Assembly (NCBI GenBank): GCA_032716605.1
Contig: CM064539.1
Span: 2,758,846 to 2,822,845, forward strand
Direction of reading: 5' to 3'
Source: Paralithodes platypus
Taxonomy: Eukaryota; Arthropoda; Malacostraca; Decapoda; Lithodidae
DNA length: 64,000 nt
The position numbers were made by a program, and so were the translations under genes. Every line of letters begins with the position of its first letter. Position 1 is the stretch's first letter. Positions 52,622 to 63,067 of the stretch are shown in pieces. Under the pieces are notes generated by a model, which worked only from the letters and a program-made list of their open reading frames with translations, did no database searches and was not told where the DNA came from.

Positions 52622-54600
52622 CATATCAGAAAGAAAAATTATATCAGAAAGAAAAAAGTAGTTACTTCAACTGTTGGACCGTTAGTCGATGAAAAAGGAG
52701 AATACACCAAAGACGAAGTACAAATGAGTAATGCCCTCAATACCTTCTTTGCATCAGTTTTTACAACAGAAGACCTCAGTGATATCCCTACACCATCGCC
52801 GATTCAGAGTGATAATTCAGATGTTCTAAGCAATATCACCGTTACAGAGAGAGAAGTATTGAATTGTTTAGATAAACTCAAGGTAAATAAAACGCCAGGA
52901 CCTGATACAATCTCGCCTAGAGTTCTAAAGGAAGCTAAGAATGAGCTCTCCAAACCACTGACATTACTATTCAATAAATCCTTGCAGTCTGGAACTATGC
53001 CTGATCAGTGGAAGCTAGCCAACGTAACACCGATATTCAAAAAAGGCAGCAAATCCCTACCCAGTAACTATCGTCCAATTAGCTTAACCTCAGTTGTATG
53101 TAAAATGCTAGAAACGGTCATACGAGACAGACTCGTAAATCACTTAGAGGAAAATAACATACTTAAAGATACTCAACACGGCTTTCGTAAAAAACGTTCC
53201 TGTTTAACAAACCTCTTAGACTTCTTTCACGATATCCTCAACCTCTACGATGAGAGTAAAGCTGTAGATATTATATACCTTGATTTTCAAAAGGCCTTTG
53301 ACAAAGTTCCCCACAAACGTTTACTGCTAAAACTAAAAGCACATGGAATACAAGACGGTGTGTTGAAATGGATAGAAAATTGGCTCAGCAACAGAAAGCA
53401 AAGGGTAGTCATAAACGGTAAGGCATCTAAATGGACCAATGTAAGTAGCGGGGTACCCCAGGGATCGGTACTAGGACCAATTCTCTTTCTAATTTACATC
53501 AACGACATAGATGAGGGTCTCACCTGCACAATCTCAAAATTTGCTGACGATACAAAAATTGCAAATAGCGTACTCTCAAAAGAACAAGTTGACGATATGC
53601 AACACAATCTAGATAAATTGTCATGTTGGGCCCAAATTTGGCAAATGAGTTTCAATGCGGATAAATGTAAAGTACTACATGTCGGATACCTAAATGAGAA
53701 AGCAAACTATTCGATGAATGGCACTCAGCTTAAGAATGTAAACAGAGAAACTGATCTGGGAGTAACAATATCGAGTAACCTAAAACCGAGTCAACAATGT
53801 TCAGAAGTTGTTAAGAAGGCAAACAAAATAATTGGCTTTATAGGCAGGTCATTTGAGCATAAATCCAAAGAAGTTATCCTAACCCTTTACAATTCCTTAG
53901 TCCGCCCTCTTCTGGAATACTGCGTTCAATCCTGGTGCCCTTATTACCAAAAAGATATAAACAAGCTAGAACGAGTTCAACGTAGAGTTACCAAAATGAT
54001 ACCTAGCCTAAAGAACAAACCATACGAAGAGCGTCTTAGAGAATTAAATCTATTTCCTTTAACCCAGCGCAGATTAAGAGGCGACTTAATTCAAGTGTTC
54101 AAAATCATCAAAGGCATCGACAATATGAACTGTAGTAAGTACTTCACTATCGACCAATCTAATTACACGCGGGGAAACGGTTGCAAAATTATTGGTAAAT
54201 CTTTTAACTCGCACGAATCTAAGAATTTCTTCTTCAATCGAGTTGTCAACTTGTGGAATGGGCTTCCCCGAGACGTTATAGACTGCAGCACCGTTGATTC
54301 ATTTAAATTCCGCCTAGACAAATATCTCGCATCAAACCCGCGACTGACTGCGTTTGTAAATGAATAACTTTATCCTCCCCTCAGTTACTAACCCATATGT
54401 CCCCTACTAACTTCCTAGTCCTGCCACGTTAGTGGCAGTGCAGTAGTTCCCTTTCCAATGTTCCCTTACCCACTCTAAACCACTGTTTGGACACTTGATC
54501 CTCAGTGTTTTGGAGGACAAGCAGCCTAGAAGGGTCACTAGACCTGTTGTTGCTTGATTTCCTTTGTACTCCTTTGTACTCCTTTGTACTCCTTTGTACA
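52622..54600 (+). mobile_element. LINE B, 5'-truncated with intact RT and 10-bp tail repeats
   Basis: Begins after a CA tract; in-frame upstream codons (YIRKKKVVTSTVGPLVDEKG, from about 52637) extend the RT frame beyond the first ATG. The 3' UTR runs from 54368 and ends in four CCTTTGTACT units (54560-54599), a LINE-type tail. The endonuclease and ORF1 are absent, as expected from incomplete reverse transcription. No target duplication was identified. Confidence 0.88.
52724..54367 (+). CDS. LINE reverse transcriptase (ORF2 C-terminal part)
   Basis: 547 aa from the first ATG, but the frame is open further upstream, so the ATG is not the natural start. RNA-directed DNA polymerase of a non-LTR retrotransposon, acting in target-primed reverse transcription. 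Landmarks: TPGPD (57-61), SNYRPISLTS (114-123), QHGFR (151-155), motif A YLDFQKAFDKVPH (185-197), SGVPQGSVLGP (242-252), catalytic FADDTK (273-278), MSFNADKCKVL (308-318), then the C-terminal RPLLEYCVQSWCPY (395-408), RRVTKMIPSLKNKPYEERL and LWNGLPRDVID. All three catalytic Asp are present and there is no stop or frameshift. It shares motif order and wording with the broken LINE B at 8923. Without endonuclease it cannot mobilise itself. Confidence 0.93.
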   Translation: MSNALNTFFASVFTTEDLSDIPTPSPIQSDNSDVLSNITVTEREVLNCLDKLKVNKTPGPDTISPRVLKEAKNELSKPLTLLFNKSLQSGTMPDQWKLANVTPIFKKGSKSLPSNYRPISLTSVVCKMLETVIRDRLVNHLEENNILKDTQHGFRKKRSCLTNLLDFFHDILNLYDESKAVDIIYLDFQKAFDKVPHKRLLLKLKAHGIQDGVLKWIENWLSNRKQRVVINGKASKWTNVSSGVPQGSVLGPILFLIYINDIDEGLTCTISKFADDTKIANSVLSKEQVDDMQHNLDKLSCWAQIWQMSFNADKCKVLHVGYLNEKANYSMNGTQLKNVNRETDLGVTISSNLKPSQQCSEVVKKANKIIGFIGRSFEHKSKEVILTLYNSLVRPLLEYCVQSWCPYYQKDINKLERVQRRVTKMIPSLKNKPYEERLRELNLFPLTQRRLRGDLIQVFKIIKGIDNMNCSKYFTIDQSNYTRGNGCKIIGKSFNSHESKNFFFNRVVNLWNGLPRDVIDCSTVDSFKFRLDKYLASNPRLTAFVNE

Positions 54601-54834
54601 CACACAGACTGTTTTTATTCACACACACACACAGGCACATACTATCTTCTTAGTAGACACATACACACACGCACATAGACTCACACACCGTAATGATGAC
54701 AGTGACGGTGACATATTCCCGTTCCGCACTATTTCGTCTCAAGAAGGGGAAATGGTTACGCAGCAAACAGAATTATTGAGGAATTAAACACTAAATATCT
54801 TACATAGATTGATGTCCAGTATTCGATAAATGGA

Positions 54835-55005
54835 TATCAATCTTGGTCATGTGCTGTACTTATAACTGTCATGATGGTGTAATGGATAGAGCGTGTGAGT
54901 TCTGTATGAGATGTCCTGGGTTCGAGTCCTGGGAGAGTCACATGCTTTCGTTAATTTAATTTGGGGTGTTATGGATGTTAGGAACGATGTAAAAAATTAC
55001 AGGGG
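54835..55005 (+). mobile_element. SINE S2
   Basis: GGTCATGTGCTGTACTTATA, CATGATGGTGTAATGGATAG (A-box region), CCTGGGTTCGAGTCCTGGG (B box region), CACATGCTTTCGTTAATTTA. A true tRNA gene is unlikely because the acceptor ends do not pair. Confidence 0.72.
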
Positions 55006-55435
55006 TTCAGTGAAATCAATACAAAAATAAAGGAACATTGAGAGGATAGTACATTGATAGGTTGAGCCCAAAATTGTTTACTCTCTAACTATATTTCTAA
55101 CTTCTATCTATTCTTCACCTATTAATACACACCCCAATAGCCTCCAAGTTAACCCTCCAAATAGTCTTCCATTCGAAAGTCCCAAATTCCTCCAATCTAT
55201 TATCAGTCTGTTTCTATCTTTACTCTAGCCATCAGTCAGTCAGGATAGTACAATGAAGCAACTTGGTTGAGCCCGAGAACTTTCAGTCTTCTACTGTACT
55301 TCTCACTTCTCAGTTTGTTCTTCCTCTGTCCAATTGCTCTTCTTTCCTAATTTACTCCAGCCATCTGGTCTGGTCTAGGACAGTGACCACCAGAAGACGA
55401 AGAAAACGTACTAAAATACCGGCCCTAAATATTAA
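55006..55435. other. No recognisable feature
   Basis: Two loosely similar blocks (ACATTGATAGGTTGAGCCCA and CAACTTGGTTGAGCCCGAG, each followed by TCTNCTA-type text) hint at an old duplication. Confidence 0.35.
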
Positions 55436-55652
55436 TTAACCTCTTGAAGCTCTGACGCGTTTTAGAAGTTTTATTTTGGCTATCATTAGACGATTTTATG
55501 CAGCTTAGGAAGGATCTGGAGGTATTAAAAGGGTAAATACTATCTCCAATCAACCCTCTTGACTTCCATATACCCTTCCTAATCTGAATAAAACGTCAAT
55601 TAATAGCCAGAAAACAAAACAAGAAGTGCGTCATCGATCCTCAGAGGGTTAA
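55436..55652. mobile_element. T1 element (subtype b)
   Basis: 217 bp, TTAACCTCTTGAAGCTCTGA, CGCGTTTTAGAAG ... CGATCCTCAGAGGGTTAA. Confidence 0.85.
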
Positions 55653-55753
55653 TACCTGTGTACATGTTGAAATAAATATACAATAAATATATTATAATAA
55701 ATATATATACAGTATATAGGCCTGCGAACCTTTACTTTGTGAGTGGAAGATCC

Positions 55754-55938
55754 TTAAGGGGATATGGGTCGTTTTTATGGTCCCCCTCGTTCTTCATGTT
55801 TAGCCCCAATGGTTTTCAGATTTTAGGACGTTCGGCCCATTAGCTTGGCGATTTTAAGACCTTTCGTCCAATTGCTTTGTCAATATTATGACTTTTCGTG
55901 TCATTAAGGTGTCGATTTTTTCCTGGCGAACGACAGCC
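55754..55938. mobile_element. T2 element, left part
   Basis: TTAAGGGGATATGGGTCG, AGGTGTCGATTTTTTCCTGG, CGAACGACAG; breaks off at the core. A LINE endonuclease scrap follows. Confidence 0.75.
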
Positions 55939-55990
55939 AGACTGCCGACACTGCTGACACCCTACAAGGACAACATACCCCTGTGCTAAA

Positions 55991-56124
55991 CTTGTGATTT
56001 GTGGAAATTTCAATGATTTTAATAGCACTTCCCATTAAGACCAATTTCATCTAAACCAAGTCATTGATTTTGCTACCTTCGGTGACAGTTCTCTGGATCT
56101 CCTCTTATATAACATGTGTGACAT
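55991..56124 (+). pseudogene. LINE endonuclease fragment
   Basis: Reads LVICGNFNDFNSTSH, stop, DQFHLNQVIDFATFGDSSLD, LLLYNMCD. This is the GDFN and DQ..L.Q.V..PTR....LDL block of an APE-type LINE endonuclease, with the catalytic Asp of GDFN changed to Asn and an in-frame stop. Confidence 0.75.
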
Positions 56125-56131
56125 AAAGTTA

Positions 56132-56325
56132 AGTAACACCCCGTTCTTAACATTAATCATCAACTACAAACCCCAATGCACTTGAATAAACTAATGAAAG
56201 CATATTATGGTCCTCCCAGGATTCGGACTCGGGACACCACACCCAGAACATATGCACCTAAACCATTACACCACCAACACAGTTAAAGGTTGAATACACG
56301 ATCACGATTAATATACATACCAGAC
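56132..56325 (-). mobile_element. SINE S2
   Basis: Reverse strand: TGTTGGTGGTGTAATGGTTT, GTGTGGTGTCCCGAGTCCGA, ATATGCTTTCATTAGTTTAT, and the end GTTAAGAACGGGGTGTTACT. Nearest relative is 34262. Confidence 0.75.
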
Positions 56326-56461
56326 CCCTATACACCTTCCACCCTTCGGTCGCAGACCACATCTATCTGTTCTCTGCCCCCCCCCCCCCCCCCATCCCCA
56401 AACCAAAGCCACCTGACACCTCCAAGAGTTATTGCCCTCTCACCGATTCTGGTATCAGAGG

Positions 56462-56810
56462 TTAAAGCCGATATCACACGAGAGCTTTTATAGTCAACAT
56501 TCGATGATCAACATTTTTCTGGCAACATTTCACGAATATTTTGCACTCGTATCGGAAACTAGACTGATGATAGATGAATTTTGGTATCCTAAATATTATA
56601 TAAGTTGATCATATAAGTTGCCAGACCAGTGTTGAGGATAAATGTTGAGGGATAAAGCGCTCGTCTGATACCGGCTTTTTGCACTCTTATCGGAAACTAG
56701 ACTGATGGTAGATGCATTTTGGTATCCTAAATATTATATAAGTTGATCATATACAGTAAGTTGCCAGACCAGTGTTGAGGGAAAAAGCGCTCGTCTGATA
56801 CCGGCTTTAG
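56462..56810. mobile_element. T4 element with duplicated right part
   Basis: TTAAAGCCGATATCACACGA at the left. The right segment TTTTGCACTCGTATCGGAAA ... TGATACCGGCTTT is present twice (56558-56683 and 56684-56808); the final TTAA reads TTAG. Confidence 0.82.
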
Positions 56811-58060
56811 GACAATGAATTACCCACCAACCTTGATCAGAAGCAACAACACCAGAGGATGTGAACACAATGACACAAAACGGGACAATTTCAACCTCAC
56901 CCTCAAACAGGCATATAAACAACACCCAGTCAAAACCGAGGCAGTTTGGATCATCCATTGTATTAAAGGGCTTATCCTTTGTATTTTGTATCAATTGCCC
57001 AGTTTTTGGGGGTGAAAATCGATGGAATTTGGCATGTTAAGCTGAACCCAGAAACATCAATGTACGTCAGTCATCCGTCAGTGTGGCAACTCCCAAGGCA
57101 AAATAACAACGGGAAATTGGTCTAAACCGATGTTATTTCAAACGTTCGCGGGCACCGTACCCCGCAGCGGGACAAATATGTGTGTGTGTGTGTGGGGGGG
57201 GGGGGGGGGTCGTAGTATGCCTGTGTATCGAAAAAAGGACCAGGAGCTAAATATTTGTGGAAAGCTTATATATGAATATGTGAACATATAAACTTACACA
57301 TGAATGCCTAAAACCGAAGTAGAGAACAATTTTATACTACGTTATAATTATGTGCTTAGCCTTTTTCTCGAAATGTAAGTTTTCGACCTTTGATCGACAA
57401 TAACTCGGTAACTACTGATCATATAAGGATGCTACTTACACCGTTGGCAAGCGCGTGAAATGCTCTATAAATCTCTTGCGCCGATTTTTTTGCATTTCCG
57501 ATGTATTGCGTCACAGCCCGTTGGCATAGGTAGCTGACCATGGGTTAAAACATAATTACCTAATTTCCGAGTCACCTAATTCCGCAATTAGATCAAAAAT
57601 AAAAAAAAATAAGCCGAGAGTTATAAAACCACCTGTCCCGAGTTGTCTGATCACTCTGAAAAAGATTATACAGTGCTTGGGTTTGAAGCCTATCGACGTC
57701 AGAATTGTTATTGTATTTTCGAACTAATTTCCACCCTAATTCAGGAACTAATCAACTTAGAGAGCAAAAATAAAAATAAAAAATTCCTCCTTACATCATC
57801 TTCTATAAGTGTGCGAAATGTTATTGAAATCGGACGAAGTTTAGTGTCATCCCCCTATACTCTATTATTTACCAGCCGATGGTAAAATGAATCCCTTAGT
57901 AGCTGATTTCTCGATACTTAATGGAAACATATGAAATTACTATAGCTGTGTGTCGTATTAATGCCAGGTTATCATAATTAACATCATATTTCCCTACAAA
58001 ATCTACCTTATAGCCGAGTAACACAGATAGAAACATGACAATTTACCCTCAGCCGGAAAA
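56811..58060. other. Repeat-poor stretch, function unknown
   Basis: No family match seen over about 1.2 kb, apart from a TG and G tract at 57178-57209. TGTGGCAACTCCCAAGGC near 57082 faintly echoes 39435. Short ORFs have no recognised motif. Confidence 0.35.
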
Positions 58061-58259
58061 AATAGACTAGTAAATACCGGGCGGTCCCCTTGAGACAGCA
58101 TTATTGTAGTAAAGTATATTGAATTGGTATAACTGAATACATTTCTCACATATATATTTCACCCTCTGGTTGCAATATAAATTAAACCGTTTATTATCAT
58201 AATTATGATTATAATAATAATAATAATTATTATTTATATTATAATTATTATTTTTATTG

Positions 58260-58261
58260 TT

Positions 58262-58326
<65 letters not shown>

Positions 58327-58498
58327 GTATACTACTTTGTACATACACACACACACACACACACATACATTCACACACCCACACAGACAAACACACACAA
58401 ACACACATACACCCACACACACACCTCACTGACCACTCTATTCCCCTATCATGCTCAGTCATCACAAAGCCCGGATGTTGTGTGTGTTTATGGAGAGC

Positions 58499-58535
<37 letters not shown>
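58260..58535. repeat. Compound (AC)n-(TA)n-(AC)n microsatellite
   Basis: Alternating AC and TA tracts around two short unique spacers. Confidence 0.92.
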
Positions 58536-58538
<3 letters not shown>

Positions 58539-58853
58539 CTCACACACACACATACCAATTCACGGAAATTATGGAACAGTGACACATCCTAAAACTGGTA
58601 AAGAGCGGAACAAGCCTATTTACTGGGTAATATTCACACTGCCAACAACATGTATCGTACGTCTGTTAGCGAGGAGTGCATGGGAGGGTTGATATATTCT
58701 ATCGTAGTATACCTAATGACTTAAACATTGTTGATGATTCTTGATTATTGTTTTGAGGGTTGTATGGGCAGCCCCAATTAACCCTGTCACGGTGTCCGTC
58801 AGGCCACAGCGGCCTCCCGGGAAGGATGGAAGGGGAAGGTGAAGCGATGAACA

Positions 58854-59297
58854 ATGGCACCCGGCAGGAAGAAGATGCATGGAGAAGTGAATAGACGAGG
58901 ATTGTGGAGCCAACACAAACCTCAGAGGCTGAAGGCGGCTCGGGAACCGACGGGGTATCCACGACGGGGTACCCACGAAGGAACCCTGAAGAAATCCACA
59001 TCCCTCCAGCGGGGAAAACCACGTGTCACAGGTCCAGGGAAGCGCCGGACCCCACCAGCCAGAAAGGAACAAAGATGGCGCAGAGTGAAAAAGCCGGCAC
59101 AAATGGATGATCAGACGATGACTGAGGCAGAGCAGGGCAGCACAGAGGAAGGGGATGAAGCCGGGAGGAGAGACCGCAGAACCACTGACGCAGCAGACAA
59201 AAACCGGGATCGACTAAAGTTCTCCCAAATAAAGCCATATATTGCGCTGCGCACCGAGACGCTCACATGCGACCGCGGACCAGTAGCAATTCCTTAA
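58854..59297 (+). CDS. Uncharacterised 147-aa ORF in a GC-rich island
   Basis: Starts MAPGRKKMHG, is very basic in residues 1-85 (many Arg/Lys/Pro), then acidic (MTEAEQGSTEEGDEAGRRD), then DRLKFSQIKPYIALRTETLT. I do not recognise it. The surrounding 58785-59290 is clearly richer in G and C than its neighbours, which is unusual here. It might be the 5' UTR or ORF1 start of a retroelement, or an exon; the charged, low-complexity composition also fits chance openness in GC-rich DNA. Confidence 0.25.
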   Translation: MAPGRKKMHGEVNRRGLWSQHKPQRLKAAREPTGYPRRGTHEGTLKKSTSLQRGKPRVTGPGKRRTPPARKEQRWRRVKKPAQMDDQTMTEAEQGSTEEGDEAGRRDRRTTDAADKNRDRLKFSQIKPYIALRTETLTCDRGPVAIP

Positions 59298-59630
59298 ACA
59301 TTGTTGCATCCATCTGTAACTGTTCACAGGATATTGTTCTTCTTCTGCTTGATGAACTGGATCAGCAGAAAGAGTTCTTAGGGGGGAGAGACACTGGGAA
59401 GTAGAAGGGTTTGAAACGGCTGGGTGATTGACAGGGCTCGACGGAGGCCTTCGGTGATTTGCATGGCTTGTAGCGATTCAGTTGTTAAGTTCATGCTTTC
59501 ACACACAATCAATATATACACTTTATACAGTACAGTTGACGCGGACAAATACTGTAAATTATTATACTTTTACACACATACGTACACAGTGAGTCAATCT
59601 GGCGTCACGCGTTCACACACAGCTCTGTCA

Positions 59631-59843
59631 TTAACCCTTTGAGTATCAGCAACGTGTTATATTATTTCTAGGTGTATTTATACGATATTACGCAGCTTAG
59701 GAAGGATCTGTGGTAGTTAAAAGGGTTGGTTGAGATAGTTTGAAGTCTTATTATTGGTAGAGGTCCTTCCTAAGCTGTATACAAATCGTCTTGTAGTGGC
59801 CAGAATATGATGAAAAGGACGTCCCTGGTACTGAACGGGTTAA
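59631..59843. mobile_element. T1 element (subtype a)
   Basis: 213 bp, TTAACCCTTTGAGTATCAGC...GTACTGAACGGGTTAA. Confidence 0.87.
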
Positions 59844-60030
59844 GTCATTCATACGTAGTGAAACATATGAAGAGTCATCATCAATAGTGACTCACATAGG
59901 ATACAACCATAACATGTATGACCCATATAGGCTATACATTACCATCAATGCATATTCATACACACGTTAGCACATGAGCTCAGCTCTCACATGTATCAAA
60001 ATAATCATACACAAAATATCAGAATAATAC

Positions 60031-60085
60031 TATCTATCTATCTATCTATATACTCAGGCCCAATCCCCACTTTTCCTTTTTTTTA
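60031..60085 (+). repeat. W core with (CTAT)n
   Basis: CTAT repeats, ATATACTCAGGCCCAATCCC, CACTTTTCC, T run. Confidence 0.7.
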
Positions 60086-60193
60086 ATAAACTTACTAAAA
60101 ATACATACCGGTATAATAAAATGGCTTAAGATTGAAATATACTGTAAATGGCATAAAAGAGCCGGATATGCATTAAATATACAAATGATATAC

Positions 60194-60640
60194 TTAACCC
60201 TTTGAGTACCAGCGACGTGTGTTATCTTTTATTCTAGTTATAGTTAGACGATATTACGCAGCTTAGGAAGGATCAAAGGTAGTTGTTGTTGTTGTTCCCC
60301 TAAGCTGCCTGGCCGAACAGCCCTAAGCCCCCGAGTAAGGCCTAGGCCATAAACGAGCGCCCCCACAGAACCCTCCCTGCCGACCACAATAAAGCCTGGG
60401 TGACCGAAGCCACTCCAAGGCGGGGAGCTGAGAGGGTGCGTAAACGCCCGGGAAACCAAAGCCCCACCCAGGGCCCTGTGCCTCTCAGCAATTATGAAGA
60501 GAAAACAAAGGTTGTTAAAAGGGTTGGTTATGATAGCATGAAGCCTTATTATTGCTAAATGTCCTTCCTAATCTGAATATAATCGTCTAAGAGGTGCCAA
60601 AATATAATGAAAAGGACTTCACCGGTACTGTATGGGTTAA
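60194..60640. mobile_element. T1 element (subtype a) split by S3
   Basis: TTAACCCTTTGAGTACCAGC ... GTACTGTATGGGTTAA. Without the S3 insert it is a normal T1, closely related to 59631. The right TTAA is shared with the next T2. Confidence 0.88.
60285..60507 (-). mobile_element. S3 retroposon with (AAC)n tail
   Basis: Flanked by AAAGGTAGTT and AAAGGTTGTT (60275-60284, 60508-60517), a 10-bp target duplication with one change. Minus-strand 3' end is a short AAC repeat. The body is GC-rich (GGGGGCTTAGGGCTGTTCGG). Its 5' part matches 21432-21485. No pol III boxes were recognised, so it may be a LINE 3' end or an unusual SINE. Confidence 0.78.
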
Positions 60641-60972
60641 GGAGAGGTATTTAGTGTGTTCCCTAGATATACATCAAGCTTAAGATTACACCCCCTTGAC
60701 CCTCTTTCAAGATACATTTGTACATTTTTCGGTAGAAAAATGTCCCGGCTGAAAGCCGGTTCCTCTTAAATTACAGGCTCGCTATCGCTCGCCAGGATAA
60801 AATCGACACCTAAATTGCACGAAAGGTCTTAAAATTGACGGATATGGGGCGAAAGTTCTTAAAATCGCCAAACTAATGGGGCGAACGTCTTAAAATATCA
60901 AAAGCAATGGGGCTAAACATGAGAGATAAAGGGGTCAAGAAAAAAATCCCTCAAGTGGAAATCTCCCCTTAA
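60637..60972. mobile_element. T2 element
   Basis: 336 bp, nearly identical in layout to 29616; CGGCTGAAAGCCGG hairpin keeps pairing by compensatory changes relative to CGGCCGAAGGCCGG. Confidence 0.92.
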
Positions 60973-61299
60973 ACTGAGAGTAATCCAGCTAGCTCTCACA
61001 AACACCTCCTCCTCCTATCCACTTCACTACACTAAACATGCACACCACACTTCATTCTTCCACATCAAATTAAAGAAAAACAAAAATATCATGAACATAC
61101 TTGATTTTGTCTCTGTCACTCTTTTAACTCTAGGGGAGGCGCTCGTCACAGGCAGTTTTGCCTTTTGTCTCCCTCATCTACATAGAAAAAAAGATGCATA
61201 TACTTAAAACATTACCCAACTCCCACACAAAACATGCAAACAATGAAATGAAAGCAAGCCGAAATGAAATGTACCAAACCCTGACATATCACTCCCCAT
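60973..61299. other. No recognisable feature
   Basis: Unassigned. Confidence 0.35.
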
Positions 61300-62290
61300 A
61301 CACCCTCCAACCAAACCAGCTCCCCCTTAACATAAACACCCTCCAACCAAACCTCCCCCCCCATACACCTTCCAACCCCCTCCATACGGCCTCCACTGCC
61401 CCCCCCCCCATATAGCCTCTAACCAAACCTCCCCCCCCATACACCTTCCAACCCCCTCCATACGGCCTCCACCCCCCACCCCCATATAGCCTGCAACCAA
61501 ACCTCCCCCCCCCATACACCTTCCAACCCCCTCCATACGGCCTCCACCCCCCACCCCCATATAGCCTGCAACCAAACCTCCCCCCCCATACACCTTCCAA
61601 CCCCCTCCATACGGCCTCCACCCCCCACCCCCATATAGCCTGCAACCAAACCTCCCCCCCCATACACCTTCCAACCCCCTCCATACGGCCTCCACTCCCC
61701 CCCCCCCCTCCATACACCTTCCAACCAAACCTCCTCCCCACCCCCCAATACACCTTCCAACCAAACCGCTCCCCCCCCCACCCCCATACACCTTCCAACC
61801 AAACCGCTCCCCCCTCCACCCCAATACAACGTCCAAACAAACCGCCCCCCCCTCCACCCCAATACACCTTCCAACCAAACCGCTCCCCCCTCCACCCCAA
61901 TACACCTTCCAACCAAACCGCTCCCCCCTCCACCCCAATACACCTTCCAACCAAACCGCTCCCCCCTCCACCCCAATACACCTTCCAACCTAACCCCTCC
62001 CCCCTCCCCCCCTATACACCTTCCAACCAAACCGCTCCCCCCTCCACCCCAATACACCTTCCAACCAAACCGCTCCCCCCTCCACCCCAATACACCTTCC
62101 AACCAAACCGCTCCCCCCTCCACCCCAATACACCTTCCAACCAAACCAGCTCCCCACTAACATAAACACCTTCCAACCAAACCTCCCCCTCCCCATACAG
62201 CCTCCAAGCCCCCCCCCCCCCCCCACACCTTCCAACCAAACCTCCCCCCACCCCCCACCCCAATACAGCCTCCAACCAATCCAGCTCTCC
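61300..62290. repeat. C-rich minisatellite, 38-bp and longer units
   Basis: Main unit CCAACCAAACCGCTCCCCCC, TCCACCCCAATACACCTT. The left half uses a longer unit containing CCATACGGCCTCCACCCCCC. Glycine/tryptophan-rich minus-strand ORFs are artefacts. Confidence 0.95.
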
Positions 62291-62397
62291 CCTAACATAA
62301 ACACGGATTCTCTCACACTCTGAAACACTACACTCGTCACGGGTATATATAGGGTGCAGTTATAGACCCATGGACAGTTTTATCACTACACATAGTC

Positions 62398-62508
62398 ACA
62401 CACACACACACACACTGTCGCGCGCACACACACACACACTGTCACACACGCACACTGTCGCACACACACTCTCTCTCTCTCTCTCTCTCACATAAACACA
62501 CTGTCACA

Positions 62509-62543
<35 letters not shown>

Positions 62544-62545
62544 GC
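62398..62545. repeat. Compound CA/CT microsatellite
   Basis: CACACA blocks separated by CTGTCG and CTGTCACAC spacers. Confidence 0.9.
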
Positions 62546-62699
62546 TCGGACAGAAAGTACAGTTCCCACTCATTCACACACTCTAGAATACAATACACCA
62601 TAATGTCCCTTGAAATACTTTCCCCAACGAGAATATTCCAGAGCTATTCAACATACATATTATATATTTTTCCACCAACCAACTTAACTTCTAAACTCA

Positions 62700-62812
62700 A
62701 TTAATGAAATCGACAAATACATGTGGCACTCCAAGGACTCGAACCTAGGACACTCACACCGAAATTCCGCGCACTTATGCATTACGCTATCAAGATAGTA
62801 CCAGGATTTTTC
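62700..62812 (-). mobile_element. SINE S2, diverged
   Basis: Reverse strand: CTTGATAGCGTAATGCATAA, CTAGGTTCGAGTCCTTGGA, CACATGTATTTG, TTTCATTAATTGAG. Confidence 0.62.
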
Positions 62813-63067
62813 GTACCAATACAAGATCATTTTGCATATTTCTAATAATAAAGTGTTGGTGGTTCAACGTTTCTGTCGCTCTGGGGCCAGTAACTTGTAT
62901 AATGAAGAGCACAATATCCTAACATTTACTACCAATTGATAAGATCTACAATCGCTTACTGGATTGCGAATTACAACGATACATGTATTTTAGTGTTATA
63001 TGACGATATTAACAATTACACACTTTTCAGACACATGTAGGTGTTTGGATTTGCTTCGATGCACGTA

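Noticed and set aside
54870..54945. tRNA gene on the plus strand
   Set aside because: Same reasoning: S2 SINE head with conserved flanks on both sides in other copies.
61289..62340. Gly/Trp-rich minus-strand ORFs up to 241 aa
   Set aside because: C-rich minisatellite read on the G strand; all frames are equally repetitive.
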